A program made the position numbers and the translations under genes. From Herbinix hemicellulosilytica (GTDB taxonomy: Bacteria > Bacillota > Clostridia > Lachnospirales > Lachnospiraceae), in contig NZ_CVTD020000028.1 in assembly GCF_002904165.1 (NCBI RefSeq), forward strand, positions 20,676 to 84,675: a stretch of 64,000 nt of DNA, given 5' to 3'. The first letter of the stretch is position 1. Every line of letters starts with the position of its first letter. Positions 18,125 through 27,408 of this stretch are shown here, piece after piece. Under the pieces are notes generated by a model. It was not told the origin of the DNA, searched no databases, and saw only the letters and a program-made list of their open reading frames with translations.

Positions 18125-19204
18125 ATGAGGATAGAAGACGGTATTATAAGGCTTTTGCTGGATAAGGAGTATAAGTGGCTTGAAACTAAATTAAATAATA
18201 TAGATATGTTTTACCGTACAGATATATCATGTACGGATATTGTACTGATTCTACGTGTTTTAACGGCAACCGAAATTACAGCAGAAGAGTATAAATTTAT
18301 TGTTGATAACATTAAAAATCTCTTTAATAAACAGGGGTTTACAGAAGTAAAACTACTGGGGCTGATTTTTACGGCCTTTGCCGATAGGGCAAGGAAATAC
18401 TGTCTTGATGAGGACGATCATATCATAGTGGATATCAGTAACAGGAGGCTTTTAGTGTATGAAAAACTTACCCCTTGTTTTTTGGAGATAATTTCATCAA
18501 TAGAAGAAATTATACATGACGAGTCTTATGATGCCGACATTAATCCGGCCGGATATGCCGGAGAATATAAAGAGTACACGAATAACAAAGAACAATGGTT
18601 AACATTGATAAATACTTTATTGGTAGCGGCAAATATAATAATTTTTCTGCTTGTCCATATTTCCAATGCTTTCGGAGAAACCGACGACTTAATTCATAGG
18701 GGTGCATTGTCATGGTATCGTATAAAAATCAGAAAGGAATACTACAGAGTATTTACGTCCATGTTTTTGCACTCTGATTTTGAACACTTAATGAATAATA
18801 TGCTGGTCTTGTTTTTTGTAGGAGATAAACTGGAACGGATAGCGGGAAAAATTAAGTATTTGATTATATATTTTGGAGCCGGGATAATTGCAGCTATTTT
18901 TTCAATAGGCTATAATATGCTTAAAAATGAGCCGGTATTTTCCATCGGGGCTTCAGGAGCCATTTTTGGTATAGTAGGTGCCATGGTTTATATTTTGTTT
19001 GTAAATAAAGGGCGCCTGCAGGGTATCAGCACCAGGCAGATTATCTTATTTACCGTATTTAGCCTATATGGGGGAATTGTTAATACGGGTATCGATAATG
19101 CTGCTCATATCGGTGGCTTTATTGCCGGAATTATATTATCATTACTTTTATACCGAAGGCCTAAAAAAATAACCAAAGAGAACAGGAGGAAGGCAGATTT
19201 ATGA
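18125..19204 (+). CDS. Rhomboid family intramembrane serine protease
   Basis: 359 aa. An N-terminal cytoplasmic domain of about 155 residues without recognised motif is followed by about six membrane helices. The catalytic dyad is visible: Ser277 in GASGAIFG and His328 in NAAHIGGF. The conserved HSDFEHLMNNM loop (rhomboid HxxxxHxxxN motif) precedes them. It cleaves membrane-anchored substrates within the bilayer; targets unknown. Its stop overlaps the next ATG (ATGA), so the two are translationally coupled. Confidence 0.92.
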   Translation: MRIEDGIIRLLLDKEYKWLETKLNNIDMFYRTDISCTDIVLILRVLTATEITAEEYKFIVDNIKNLFNKQGFTEVKLLGLIFTAFADRARKYCLDEDDHIIVDISNRRLLVYEKLTPCFLEIISSIEEIIHDESYDADINPAGYAGEYKEYTNNKEQWLTLINTLLVAANIIIFLLVHISNAFGETDDLIHRGALSWYRIKIRKEYYRVFTSMFLHSDFEHLMNNMLVLFFVGDKLERIAGKIKYLIIYFGAGIIAAIFSIGYNMLKNEPVFSIGASGAIFGIVGAMVYILFVNKGRLQGISTRQIILFTVFSLYGGIVNTGIDNAAHIGGFIAGIILSLLLYRRPKKITKENRRKADL

Positions 19205-20199
19205 AAGTTAATATTTACTACGGAGGAAGAGGACTGATTGAGGATCCGACTCTATATATAATCGGAAAGCTGACAGAAGTTTTGGAAGAGCTGAGAGTCA
19301 ATGTTACCCGTTATAACCTGTTTGAAGAAAAAAATTCTCTGGCCTTGCTTCCCAAAACCCTGAAAGAAGCAGACGGTGTTATTTTGGCTACGACGGTGGA
19401 ATGGATAGGCATAGGCGGATATATGCAGCAGTTTTTGGATGCCTGTTGGCTGTACGGTGATAAGGAAAAGCTGGAAAAACTTTATATGCTGCCTGTTGTA
19501 ACCACAGGAACTTACGGTGAAAGAGAAGCCACTTTGTTTCTGATACAGGCATGGGAGATGCTTGGCGGCATACCTTATAGCGGTTTATCGGCTTATGTGG
19601 AAGACAATGTTGAATTTGAGATGAATTCCGAATACGCAAAACTAATAGAAAAGAAAGCAGAATCATTTTACAGGGTTATTAATCAAAAACGGGTTATGCT
19701 TCCGGCCAGCAATATGGTGTTAAGACAGAGCCTTATGAAAAGTAATTCTATCGTGCTTACACCGCAGGAAAGCGAGCAGTTGTCTATGTATGTTTCCGAT
19801 GACGAATACGTAAGGAAGCAAAAACAGGACATTGAAGAGCTTACGCAGCTATATAAAAATATGTTAAGCAACTCCGATGGTGATACCGGGCAGGAATTTA
19901 TCCGTAACCTGAATGAGAACTTTCGTCCGATAGATGATTTTAAGGCTTCTTATAATATAATATTATCCGACGTAAACAGAAATCTGATAATTGAAGTTGA
20001 CGGAAAACAGCTAAAATGTTATTACGGAGATAAACCTGATGCAGATGTTATCGCAAAAACCACCAGAGAAGTAATGAATAAGCTGGTACTTGGCCGGGTT
20101 ACATTTCAGGGTGCATTTATGTCCGGCGAATTAACGGCCAAAGGCAACTTTAAGACCCTTCGTACCTTCGACCAGATATTTCAGTTTAATGTATTATAA
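19201..20199 (+). CDS. Flavodoxin-like NAD(P)H oxidoreductase fused to SCP2-type domain
   Basis: 332 aa. N-terminal half (1-165) follows the flavodoxin/NADPH-dependent FMN reductase fold: MKVNIYYGGRG, then the ATTVEWIGIGGYMQQFLDAC segment that contacts FMN in this family, and VVTTGTYGE. C-terminal residues about 240-330 (NLIIEVDGKQLKCYYGDKPDADVIAKTTREVMNKLVLGRVTFQGAFMSG split across the domain) resemble the SCP2 sterol-carrier hydrophobic-pocket domain. The substrate is unknown; a flavin enzyme acting on, or presented with, a hydrophobic molecule is plausible. Overlaps the rhomboid stop by 4 bp and the convergent kinase gene by 6 bp. Confidence 0.75.
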   Translation: MKVNIYYGGRGLIEDPTLYIIGKLTEVLEELRVNVTRYNLFEEKNSLALLPKTLKEADGVILATTVEWIGIGGYMQQFLDACWLYGDKEKLEKLYMLPVVTTGTYGEREATLFLIQAWEMLGGIPYSGLSAYVEDNVEFEMNSEYAKLIEKKAESFYRVINQKRVMLPASNMVLRQSLMKSNSIVLTPQESEQLSMYVSDDEYVRKQKQDIEELTQLYKNMLSNSDGDTGQEFIRNLNENFRPIDDFKASYNIILSDVNRNLIIEVDGKQLKCYYGDKPDADVIAKTTREVMNKLVLGRVTFQGAFMSGELTAKGNFKTLRTFDQIFQFNVL

Positions 20200-20916
20200 A
20201 ACGTATATAGGCAGCAGGATATTAAAACTGGTTAAGGTTTCGCTGGATGATATGCTGATACTGCCCATGTGATTTTCTACAATCCTCTTGGCTAAGGCCA
20301 GGCCTATTCCGCTGCCTCCTTTTTTGTAAGTAACAAAAGGTTTTAAAATATTTTCTATTTGATCTTCCGGAATTTTAGGACCGTTATTATTAACTTGTAT
20401 GGACAGCATGGGCCTGGATTGACCGGAGTCTATACTTATAACTACTTCTATAAAATCACCGGGTGAAGTTGCTTCCAAAGCATTTTTAATCAGATTTGAA
20501 ATAACCTGTTTCATTTTGTCAGGATCGCAGTAATATGAACTGATTATACTTTCAATATCCTCAGACATTCTAACCGAAAGCTGTTTTTGCTGGTTTTCAG
20601 CCTGTGGCTTGTAATTATTTACTACACCTTGAATTAGATTGAAGAGATTTGTATGATTCATATTAAGAACGGCGCAGGAATTAAGCAAAGATGCATCTGA
20701 CATCATTTTTTCCATCTCGCCGATAAGTTCAAATAGCTGACCCCAGTATTTATAATCTTTGGCTTCCGGATATTTTAGTTCTATGTATTGAAGCGTTCCT
20801 TTTATAAGAGACAAGGGATTTCTAAGCTCATGGATAAACATTGAAGTAAGATTTTTATATTCGTCCCTTATTTTTTGGATGGCTTCTTCGGTTGAGAGAG
20901 TAAAGTCATGGTTCAT
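20194..20916 (-). CDS. Soluble orphan histidine kinase
   Basis: 240 aa, no membrane segment and no PAS or GAF sensor. Short N-terminal helix, then H-box FIHELRNPLSLIKG, N-box ISNLIKNALEAT, and G-box GGSGIGLALAKR. It resembles the catalytic core of sporulation or nitrogen-type kinases of Firmicutes. No response regulator lies nearby. A clear purine-rich GGAAAGGAGAT site precedes the ATG. The signal is presumably protein-protein or delivered by an unlinked partner. Confidence 0.88.
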   Translation of the reverse strand: MNHDFTLSTEEAIQKIRDEYKNLTSMFIHELRNPLSLIKGTLQYIELKYPEAKDYKYWGQLFELIGEMEKMMSDASLLNSCAVLNMNHTNLFNLIQGVVNNYKPQAENQQKQLSVRMSEDIESIISSYYCDPDKMKQVISNLIKNALEATSPGDFIEVVISIDSGQSRPMLSIQVNNNGPKIPEDQIENILKPFVTYKKGGSGIGLALAKRIVENHMGSISISSSETLTSFNILLPIYVL

Positions 20917-21050
20917 ACTTATCTCCTTTCCGGGAATAAAAATAAACCGTTTTATTTGAAAATATTTACAGTTACATTACAAAAGTATATTATCAAAGCG
21001 TAAATAAAAATGCAATAATTAAGATAATATTTAAAGGCTGGAGGGATAAT

Positions 21051-21464
21051 ATGGAGAATTGTATTTTTTGCAGAATTACGGCGGGGGAAATCCCATCAAA
21101 CGTAATTTATGAAGATGACGATTTCAAAGTAATTTTGGATATAGCTCCCGCAGCAAAAGGCCATGCCATTATATTACCGAAAAAGCACTTTGCCGATATT
21201 TTTGAACTGGATGAGGATACGGCAAAGAAAGTACTGGTAGTAGCCAAAAAAGTAGCTGCTGCTTTGAAAAAAGAGTTAAACTGTGACGGTCTTAATCTTC
21301 TTCAAAATAACGGTCAGGCCGCAGGACAAAGTGTGTTTCACATCCATTTTCACCTGATACCAAGATATCACGGCGACAATGTAAAGGTTCCATGGACAGC
21401 CGGTAAATATGAAGACGGTGAAGCCAAAGAACTTGCCGAAAAAATAGCAAAGCATATTATTTAA
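21051..21464 (+). CDS. HIT family nucleotide-binding protein
   Basis: 137 aa. Begins CIFCRITAGEIPSNVIYEDD, and the histidine triad is HIHFHLI in the QSVFHIHFHLIPRY segment. The CxxC near the N-terminus is typical of the HinT branch that can bind zinc. Family members hydrolyse nucleoside phosphoramidates or dinucleotide phosphates. Single-gene unit closed by a strong terminator. Confidence 0.95.
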   Translation: MENCIFCRITAGEIPSNVIYEDDDFKVILDIAPAAKGHAIILPKKHFADIFELDEDTAKKVLVVAKKVAAALKKELNCDGLNLLQNNGQAAGQSVFHIHFHLIPRYHGDNVKVPWTAGKYEDGEAKELAEKIAKHII

Positions 21465-21535
21465 GCATATAAAGAAGCGGCTGTTTTTATTATTTCATAC
21501 GGGCATATTCTAATATTAATTAATATGAGAGAAAA

Positions 21536-21590
21536 ATAGTGTATAAAACAGGTATGAATTACATTATTTGTTTTATACACTATGTTTTTT
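21536..21590 (+). terminator. Intrinsic terminator after the HIT gene
   Basis: Perfect 15-bp stem ATAGTGTATAAAACA (21536-21550) with TGTTTTATACACTAT (21569-21583), followed by GTTTTTT. It lies between convergent genes; A-richness on the other side may let it act for murG as well. Confidence 0.9.
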
Positions 21591-21613
21591 ATCTTTGGAA
21601 TAAACTAAAGCCG

Positions 21614-22678
21614 TTATAATTGCGTTTTCTTTATCAGGTCCATTATTATTTCGATAGAGTTATTTAATTTGCTTTGATTCATAGCCTCTATATATTTTTG
21701 CCTGTTTGACATTACGGTTTCTATGGCTTCCATGAGGCTGCTGACACTTAGGTCTTCTTCTTTTAGCACATAGGAATAGCCTTGCTGTTCAAATGACTCC
21801 GCGTTCAGAATTTGGTCACCCCTGCTGGCATTCTGGCCTAAAGGTATTAAAATATTTGGTATTTTAAGGGCAAGCAATTCGCATATGACATTTGCTCCGG
21901 CTCTTGATATAACAAGGGTTGATGCAGCATATAAATCGCTCAGCTCTTTTTTAATGTATTCAAATTGCGCATATCCGTTTAAATTTTCAAGTTTTGGGTC
22001 CAGGTTGCCTTTACCGCAAAGGTGTATAATCTGGAAATCTCTCAAAAGGGTGGGAAGCATTCCCCTGATTATGTCGTTAATAGTTTTGGAACCGGTACTG
22101 CCGCCTATAATCATAATAACAGGTTTATTAGCCGTAAAACCGCAAAAATCAAGGCCTTTTATTTTATTGCCTGCAAAAAGCTCCTTCCGTATGGGGGTCC
22201 CTGTAAGTACGGCTTTTCCTTTAGGTATATAATTTAAAGTCTCGGGAAAATTTACACATACTTTTTTGGCCGCAGGAATGGCAATTTTATTTGCAAGGCC
22301 TGGAGTTATGTCCGATTCATGAATAATAACCGGAATATGGCATGCCTTTGCGGCCAGCACAACCGGTACGGTTACAAAACCCCCTTTAGAAAATACTATA
22401 TCGGGTTTTAATTCTTTCAATATTTTTTTTGCCTCAAAATATCCTTTAATAACCCTGAACGGATCGGTAAAGTTCTTTAAATCCAGATATCTTCTTAATT
22501 TGCCTGAAGATATACCGTAGTAAGGGATATTGTATTCTTCAATAAGTTTTCGTTCAATACCGTTATAAGATCCTATATAGCGAATGTCATAGCCCGCCTT
22601 GGTAAGAGCCGGCAGCAAAGCGATACAGGGGGTTACATGTCCAGCCGTACCGCCGCCGGTTAAGACAATACGCTTCAT
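21614..22678 (-). CDS. murG: MurG N-acetylglucosaminyltransferase
   Basis: 354 aa. Transfers GlcNAc from UDP-GlcNAc to lipid I, giving lipid II at the inner face of the membrane. Motifs: [14 protein letters not shown] (glycine-rich loop 1), [36 protein letters not shown] (glycine-rich loop 2), [24 protein letters not shown]. The start at 22678 is chosen over 22693 because GGAGG at 22686-22690 lies 7 bases before it. It overlaps the stop of the TSCPD gene (ATGA). It is outside any cell-wall (dcw) cluster here. Confidence 0.96.
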   Translation of the reverse strand: MKRIVLTGGGTAGHVTPCIALLPALTKAGYDIRYIGSYNGIERKLIEEYNIPYYGISSGKLRRYLDLKNFTDPFRVIKGYFEAKKILKELKPDIVFSKGGFVTVPVVLAAKACHIPVIIHESDITPGLANKIAIPAAKKVCVNFPETLNYIPKGKAVLTGTPIRKELFAGNKIKGLDFCGFTANKPVIMIIGGSTGSKTINDIIRGMLPTLLRDFQIIHLCGKGNLDPKLENLNGYAQFEYIKKELSDLYAASTLVISRAGANVICELLALKIPNILIPLGQNASRGDQILNAESFEQQGYSYVLKEEDLSVSSLMEAIETVMSNRQKYIEAMNQSKLNNSIEIIMDLIKKTQL

Positions 22679-22926
22679 TTGGAAGACCTCCATTTCTTAA
22701 GGGCTTGAGCCAACTGATCAGGACATGAGGTAGATTTTCTTCCGCAAGTTGTTCCTTCGAGTTTTTCTATGACATCATCTACTTTCATTCCCACCAAAAG
22801 GCGGGAAAGACCGCCGGTATTCCCGGGACAGCCGTTGGTAAAACGCACGGACTTTATAATACCGCTTTCATCCTCAATTTCTATATCGATTTCTGTACAG
22901 CATACACCGGAAGTCTTATATATCAT
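22675..22926 (-). CDS. TSCPD domain protein (TIGR03905-like)
   Basis: 83-aa protein with the signature [11 protein letters not shown] and the pattern [21 protein letters not shown], as in the small TSCPD family related to the C-terminal segment of class II ribonucleotide reductases. The cysteines suggest metal binding; function unknown. The start at 22926 is favoured over 22935 since GAAAGG directly abuts the latter. Overlaps murG by 4 bp and is probably co-transcribed with it. Confidence 0.8.
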   Translation of the reverse strand: MIYKTSGVCCTEIDIEIEDESGIIKSVRFTNGCPGNTGGLSRLLVGMKVDDVIEKLEGTTCGRKSTSCPDQLAQALKKWRSSK

Positions 22927-23033
22927 GGAAAACATCCTTTCTTTTGCTCATCGAGAATATGTATATGGTGAATACATTTTAGCTCACCCCCGGTAATTTT
23001 GCAAACACTTTTTATATATTGCCAAACAGATGT

Positions 23034-23062
23034 TTGAATTAAATGGAAGACTGTGGTATAAT
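23034..23062 (+). promoter_or_regulatory. Promoter of the serine hydrolase gene
   Basis: TTGAAT (23034-23039), exact 17-bp spacer, TATAAT (23057-23062), 53 bp before the coding start. Confidence 0.75.
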
Positions 23063-23115
23063 ATACATATTGACATGGCATAAATTGTCTATATTTTTAA
23101 TAAGGATGGTATTAA

Positions 23116-24276
23116 ATGATTAGCTATAAAACAATGTATGCTCCGGAAGATGTAGGTTATGATCCTTCTAGAATAGAAGTCCTTAATAAACATTTTCAGG
23201 ATTTAATAGACAAAAAGAAGATTATATCGGCCAATTATTGTATGGCAAGGGACGGTAAAATATTTGCGGATACGGCAATAGGAAGGCTTTCTTACAGAGA
23301 GGATGATACAAGGGAACTTAAGCCGGATACAATTCAAAGAATTGCATCAATTACAAAACTTTTTACCGCCGTTGCCATATGGAAACTGGCCGAGGACGGT
23401 AAGCTTCGTGTTAACCAGAGGGTGGGGGAGATTATCGAGGAATTTGATACTCCTCCGTTTTATGAAATAACAATTGCCCAATTGCTCAGCCACACTTCAG
23501 GTTTGCAGCCTGATTCTGGATGTTTTAAAAATAAGTATTTTGTATCCCCCTGGGATTTTGTGGATAAAGACAGAAGCAAAAACTGGATTGCTGCGTCTTT
23601 ACAAAGTGGTTTACGTAATAAACCGGGTGAAGAATGGGCATACAGCAGTTTCGGATATGCAATACTGGGTGAAGTTATTTCAAGAGTGAGCGGTATCCGG
23701 GCCGAAGACTACATTATAGAAAATATTGTAAAACCTTGCGGTATGAAGGATACTTATTTTAATGTTGAAAAAGCAGAGATTGCAAATAGGCTTAATATAC
23801 CTAACAAAAGGATAGAGGAGCTTATAAAAGCTTTTTTTGAAGGAAAGCTGGAAGAACCAGATGAAGTATGGAAACAGGTGCCAAGAACCGGCGGAGGCAT
23901 GTTCTCAACAGCCAGGGATCTTTGCAGGTTTGGAACTATGCTGCTTAAAGGGGGCTATATCGACGGAATACGTGTTGTCGGAAGAAAGGCCATAGAAAAA
24001 ATGACAACTCTTTACACGGGGCCTAATATTAAGGATTACTGCTGGAATGCCGGTGGAGTCTACAGGGAATACGGACTGGGGCCGGATATGAGATGCAACG
24101 AAGCCAGCCTTTATACAAAAGGATCTTACTTCCATGAGGGGGCCGGAGCCTGCTGTTTACTGATAGACCCTACTGAAAAGCTGGTTGCAGCTTGGTTTGT
24201 GCCCTTTGTAAACGAACAGTGGTGCCCTGAACCTTTGTATAATGCTGCGGCGATTATGTGGTCCGGCTTAATATAA
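23116..24276 (+). CDS. Serine hydrolase of the class C beta-lactamase/penicillin-binding-protein-like family
   Basis: 386 aa, no signal peptide. The nucleophile motif is SITKLFTA (SxxK). The YxN position reads YSS (WAYSSFGYAILGEV), the variant found in esterase-like members such as EstB. HEGAGACC takes the place of the KTG-type box. It is therefore more likely an esterase, transesterase or peptidase than a resistance enzyme. Cytoplasmic location is inferred from the missing leader. Single gene with its own promoter. Confidence 0.85.
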   Translation: MISYKTMYAPEDVGYDPSRIEVLNKHFQDLIDKKKIISANYCMARDGKIFADTAIGRLSYREDDTRELKPDTIQRIASITKLFTAVAIWKLAEDGKLRVNQRVGEIIEEFDTPPFYEITIAQLLSHTSGLQPDSGCFKNKYFVSPWDFVDKDRSKNWIAASLQSGLRNKPGEEWAYSSFGYAILGEVISRVSGIRAEDYIIENIVKPCGMKDTYFNVEKAEIANRLNIPNKRIEELIKAFFEGKLEEPDEVWKQVPRTGGGMFSTARDLCRFGTMLLKGGYIDGIRVVGRKAIEKMTTLYTGPNIKDYCWNAGGVYREYGLGPDMRCNEASLYTKGSYFHEGAGACCLLIDPTEKLVAAWFVPFVNEQWCPEPLYNAAAIMWSGLI

Positions 24277-24421
24277 TGGGGATTTTTATCCTGAGAATAT
24301 TTAAGCATTTTACAAAAAATGTTATAATATCTATAAAGAAAATTTTTAAAAACCTATATTTATCAGTATAAGGTCCGGGAAATAAGTATTTTAATTACGA
24401 TTATTAGGAGGAACAAACCAT

Positions 24422-25123
24422 ATGAAAAAAATCGGAATTATAGGAGCAATGGAAGAAGAGATAAAAAGGTTAAAGGATAAAATGGAAAAAGTTAAAATCA
24501 GCAACATAGCAGCCATGGATTTTTATGAAGGGAATCTGAATAATGCATCGGTTGTTGTGGTACGAAGCGGTATAGGAAAAGTTAATGCGGCCATATGTAC
24601 GCAGATACTTGTTGACAGATTCGGTATTGATCTGGTCATTAATACAGGAGTGGCAGGATCTTTAAGAAACGAAATAGATATAGCCGATATTGTTTTATCG
24701 ACGGATGCCCTTCAACATGATATGGATGCTACCGGTTTTGGGTATAAGGTCGGAGAAATACCTCAGATGAAAAAGTCCGTTTTTGAAGCGGATAAATACC
24801 TTATTGACCTGGCAGAAAAAGTATGCAAGGAAAATCTACCGAATGTAGGTGTCCACAAAGGCAGGATTGTAAGCGGGGACCAGTTTATATCGGATGCAGA
24901 TAAAAAAGAGTGGCTATTAAAAACATTTGACGGTTATTGCACTGAGATGGAAGGGGCTGCAATTGCACAGGCTGCTTACCTGAATAATATTCCGTTTCTT
25001 ATTATAAGGGCCATTTCAGATAAAGCCGATCACAGCGCAGAAATGGCATTTAATGAGTTTGAGGCTATCGCTATAGACAATTCTGTAAAATTGCTTACCG
25101 AACTGATAAAACGGATTGATTAA
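24422..25123 (+). CDS. mtnN: 5'-Methylthioadenosine/S-adenosylhomocysteine nucleosidase
   Basis: 233 aa. Cleaves methylthioadenosine to methylthioribose and SAH to S-ribosylhomocysteine, releasing adenine. Visible motifs: GIIGAMEEEIKRLK (active-site Glu), NTGVAGSL, GDQFI, EMEGAAIAQAA (ribose-binding Glu) and RAISDKAD (catalytic Asp). Excellent GGAGGAACAAACC leader before the ATG. It recycles sulfur metabolites, and MTA is a precursor of the methylthio compounds used by Mar-type systems such as the one suspected at 37-50 kb. That metabolic link is inference. Confidence 0.95.
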   Translation: MKKIGIIGAMEEEIKRLKDKMEKVKISNIAAMDFYEGNLNNASVVVVRSGIGKVNAAICTQILVDRFGIDLVINTGVAGSLRNEIDIADIVLSTDALQHDMDATGFGYKVGEIPQMKKSVFEADKYLIDLAEKVCKENLPNVGVHKGRIVSGDQFISDADKKEWLLKTFDGYCTEMEGAAIAQAAYLNNIPFLIIRAISDKADHSAEMAFNEFEAIAIDNSVKLLTELIKRID

Positions 25124-25224
25124 GTATAATGTGAAAATTCCATATGATTTATAAAGGTATTATGTTTTATTGTAATATTACCGATATTATTCTAATTTAA
25201 TTGTCATTTGGGGAGGTATCCGTA

Positions 25225-26163
25225 ATGGATAGTCGGAATATCATTACTGGGATATTTAATAATATTGAACAGATAATTGTGGGTAAAAGAGAAGTAATCG
25301 AGTATACGGTTACTACTTTATTGGCCGGTGGGCATCTTTTGCTGGAAGACGTTCCGGGTGTCGGCAAGACCACCCTGGCCAAAGCATTGGCTCAAACCAT
25401 CGACTGCGGATTTACGAGAATTCAGTTTACACCGGATACCCTGCCCAGTGATGTAACCGGGCTATCCATATATAATATGAAAACAGGACAGTTTGAATAT
25501 TCCAAGGGGGCAATATTGAATAATATTATCTTGGCCGACGAGATAAACCGTACTTCACCGAAAACTCAGGCCAGCCTTTTGGAAGCCATGGAAGAAAGGC
25601 AGGTTACGGTTGACGGTGTAACATATCCTCTTCCCCGGCCGTTTATGGTAATTGCCACCCAAAATCCGGTTGATTTTTTGGGAACATATAATCTGCCCGA
25701 GGCACAGCTGGATAGATTTATGATTAAGATATCCATAGGATATCCCTCCATGGCAGACGAACAGATGATGGCAGACAGGTTTATAAATAAGAAATTGACA
25801 AAAAGATTAGAGCCGGTTGCGGATAAAGATACTGTTATAAAAATGCAGGAGGAAGTTGCCGATATTAAGGTCAACCGGGATTTAATCAGCTTTGTTACAA
25901 GATTTGTGCAGGAGACAAGAAAAGACGGCAATATTTCCCTTGGGGCAAGTCCCAGAGCAAGCCTTGCCCTGATCAGGGCCGCCCAGGCAAGAGCTTATAT
26001 TAAAGGAAGGACTTACTGCATACCCGACGATATCCTTGATTTAATTGTACCGGTTATTGCCCATAGAATTATTCTTTCGCCGGAAGCAAGACTTGCCAAA
26101 ACCAATACCGAAAAAGTATTAAAAGATATTTTATTAAGGATTCCGATACCCGTATTAAGTTAA
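25225..26163 (+). CDS. MoxR-family AAA+ ATPase
   Basis: 312 aa. Walker A EDVPGVGKTTLAKAL, Walker B ILADEINRTSP, sensor 1 ATQNPVDFLGTYNLPEAQLDRF and the C-terminal lid domain are all typical. The ATG at 25225 is preceded by GGGGAGG at 8 bp, better than the upstream TTG at 25201. MoxR ATPases act as chaperones for the neighbouring DUF58 (VWA-like) protein. The MoxR-DUF58-transglutaminase trio is a conserved operon whose exact role in Firmicutes is unclear. Confidence 0.95.
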   Translation: MDSRNIITGIFNNIEQIIVGKREVIEYTVTTLLAGGHLLLEDVPGVGKTTLAKALAQTIDCGFTRIQFTPDTLPSDVTGLSIYNMKTGQFEYSKGAILNNIILADEINRTSPKTQASLLEAMEERQVTVDGVTYPLPRPFMVIATQNPVDFLGTYNLPEAQLDRFMIKISIGYPSMADEQMMADRFINKKLTKRLEPVADKDTVIKMQEEVADIKVNRDLISFVTRFVQETRKDGNISLGASPRASLALIRAAQARAYIKGRTYCIPDDILDLIVPVIAHRIILSPEARLAKTNTEKVLKDILLRIPIPVLS

Positions 26164-26189
26164 TTTATACATATATAAAGGGATATAAA

Positions 26190-27383
26190 ATGCTGGTAAA
26201 TCGTTTAATTTGTATACTTTTTATTATCGGGAGCGGAGTTTTTGCCTCATATTTCGGAGGCAACATTTCTTATGCCCTTTTTTATGTTGCTGTTTTTGTA
26301 CCGATTATATCATTTCTTTATACTCTGTATGTATATGTCAGATTTAAAATATATCAATCCCTGGACACTCATATAGTCGTCAAAGGTGACTGGAATAATT
26401 ACTCATTTACCATAGGTAACGAAGACTTTATAACATTTCGAAACGTAAAGGTCAATTTTCTCTATGACAAATCCACTATTAAGAAAACCGACGAAACAGT
26501 TGAATACTCTTTACTGCCGGGGGAAAGTGAACACCTGAAAACCCAAATACGGTGCAATTACCGGGGAGAGTATTTTATCGGAGTAGATTCTATAGAGGTT
26601 TCGGACTTTTTATATCTTTTTAAAATAACTTATCCTATAAAATCTAAATTAAAGGTATTGGTTCTGCCCAGAGTCCTTAAATTGGAACAGCTGGGAATAG
26701 CCCCGGCATTTATAGACTCTAAAAATCCGGTTTTTATTAGCAATACGGTAGAAGAAGAACTGGATACGGAAGTCCGCCGGTATAATCCCGGAGACAGTAA
26801 AAAGAGAGTTCATTGGAAAGCATCGGCTAAAGCAGGAGAGCTTCTTAGCAGAAAATATTACAGAAAGCCCAAGGCGGAAGCGGTATTGTTCATGGACCTT
26901 GAAAAAATAAACTCGGATGAACTAAGTATAGTAATTACCGAGGATAAAATTATAGAAAGTATTTTGGCCGTTGCTAATCACTATGCGTTAAAAAATATGC
27001 CCTCTACTATAATCTATGACATGGACAAAATAATGCAAATACCCATATATTCAAGAGGAGATTTTAATGCCTTTTACAGGCATTGTGTAAACATTCGATT
27101 TGATGCTAAAAACTCTGTCGCAGAACTTGTTGCAAAACGGCTTCAAAGAGGAGACAGCGGCAATTTCTATTTGATAGCGACAGGAAAGTTAAATAAGGAT
27201 CTGTATCTTATTTCTCTTCAGGTCATTAATCAAGGGAACCGCCTTTGCGTATTATATGTCAGCAATGACGTATCCGAGGAAGCAAAAACTCTAAAAGCTG
27301 ACATGATAAAGGCGGGGGCTGATGTATATCAAATCCTGCCGGGGGACGAAATCGAAAATATCCTTTCTAACAAGGCAATGTAA
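26190..27383 (+). CDS. DUF58 domain protein
   Basis: 397 aa with two N-terminal membrane helices (about 5-50) and the DUF58 signature DTEVRRYNPGDSKKRVHWKASAKAGELLSRKYYRKP (spanning about 190-225), followed by a VWA-like region (AVLFMDLEKI). It is the usual partner of the MoxR ATPase upstream (26 bp gap). Membrane-anchored, cytoplasmic-facing. Function unknown beyond the conserved association. Confidence 0.92.
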   Translation: MLVNRLICILFIIGSGVFASYFGGNISYALFYVAVFVPIISFLYTLYVYVRFKIYQSLDTHIVVKGDWNNYSFTIGNEDFITFRNVKVNFLYDKSTIKKTDETVEYSLLPGESEHLKTQIRCNYRGEYFIGVDSIEVSDFLYLFKITYPIKSKLKVLVLPRVLKLEQLGIAPAFIDSKNPVFISNTVEEELDTEVRRYNPGDSKKRVHWKASAKAGELLSRKYYRKPKAEAVLFMDLEKINSDELSIVITEDKIIESILAVANHYALKNMPSTIIYDMDKIMQIPIYSRGDFNAFYRHCVNIRFDAKNSVAELVAKRLQRGDSGNFYLIATGKLNKDLYLISLQVINQGNRLCVLYVSNDVSEEAKTLKADMIKAGADVYQILPGDEIENILSNKAM

Positions 27384-27408
27384 ATTAACATTCAGGAGAG
27401 AATTAACA

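Noticed and set aside
27322..27408. Upstream extension of the transglutaminase-like protein
   Set aside because: Would overlap the DUF58 gene by 62 bp; ATG 27409 has its own AGGAGAG site.
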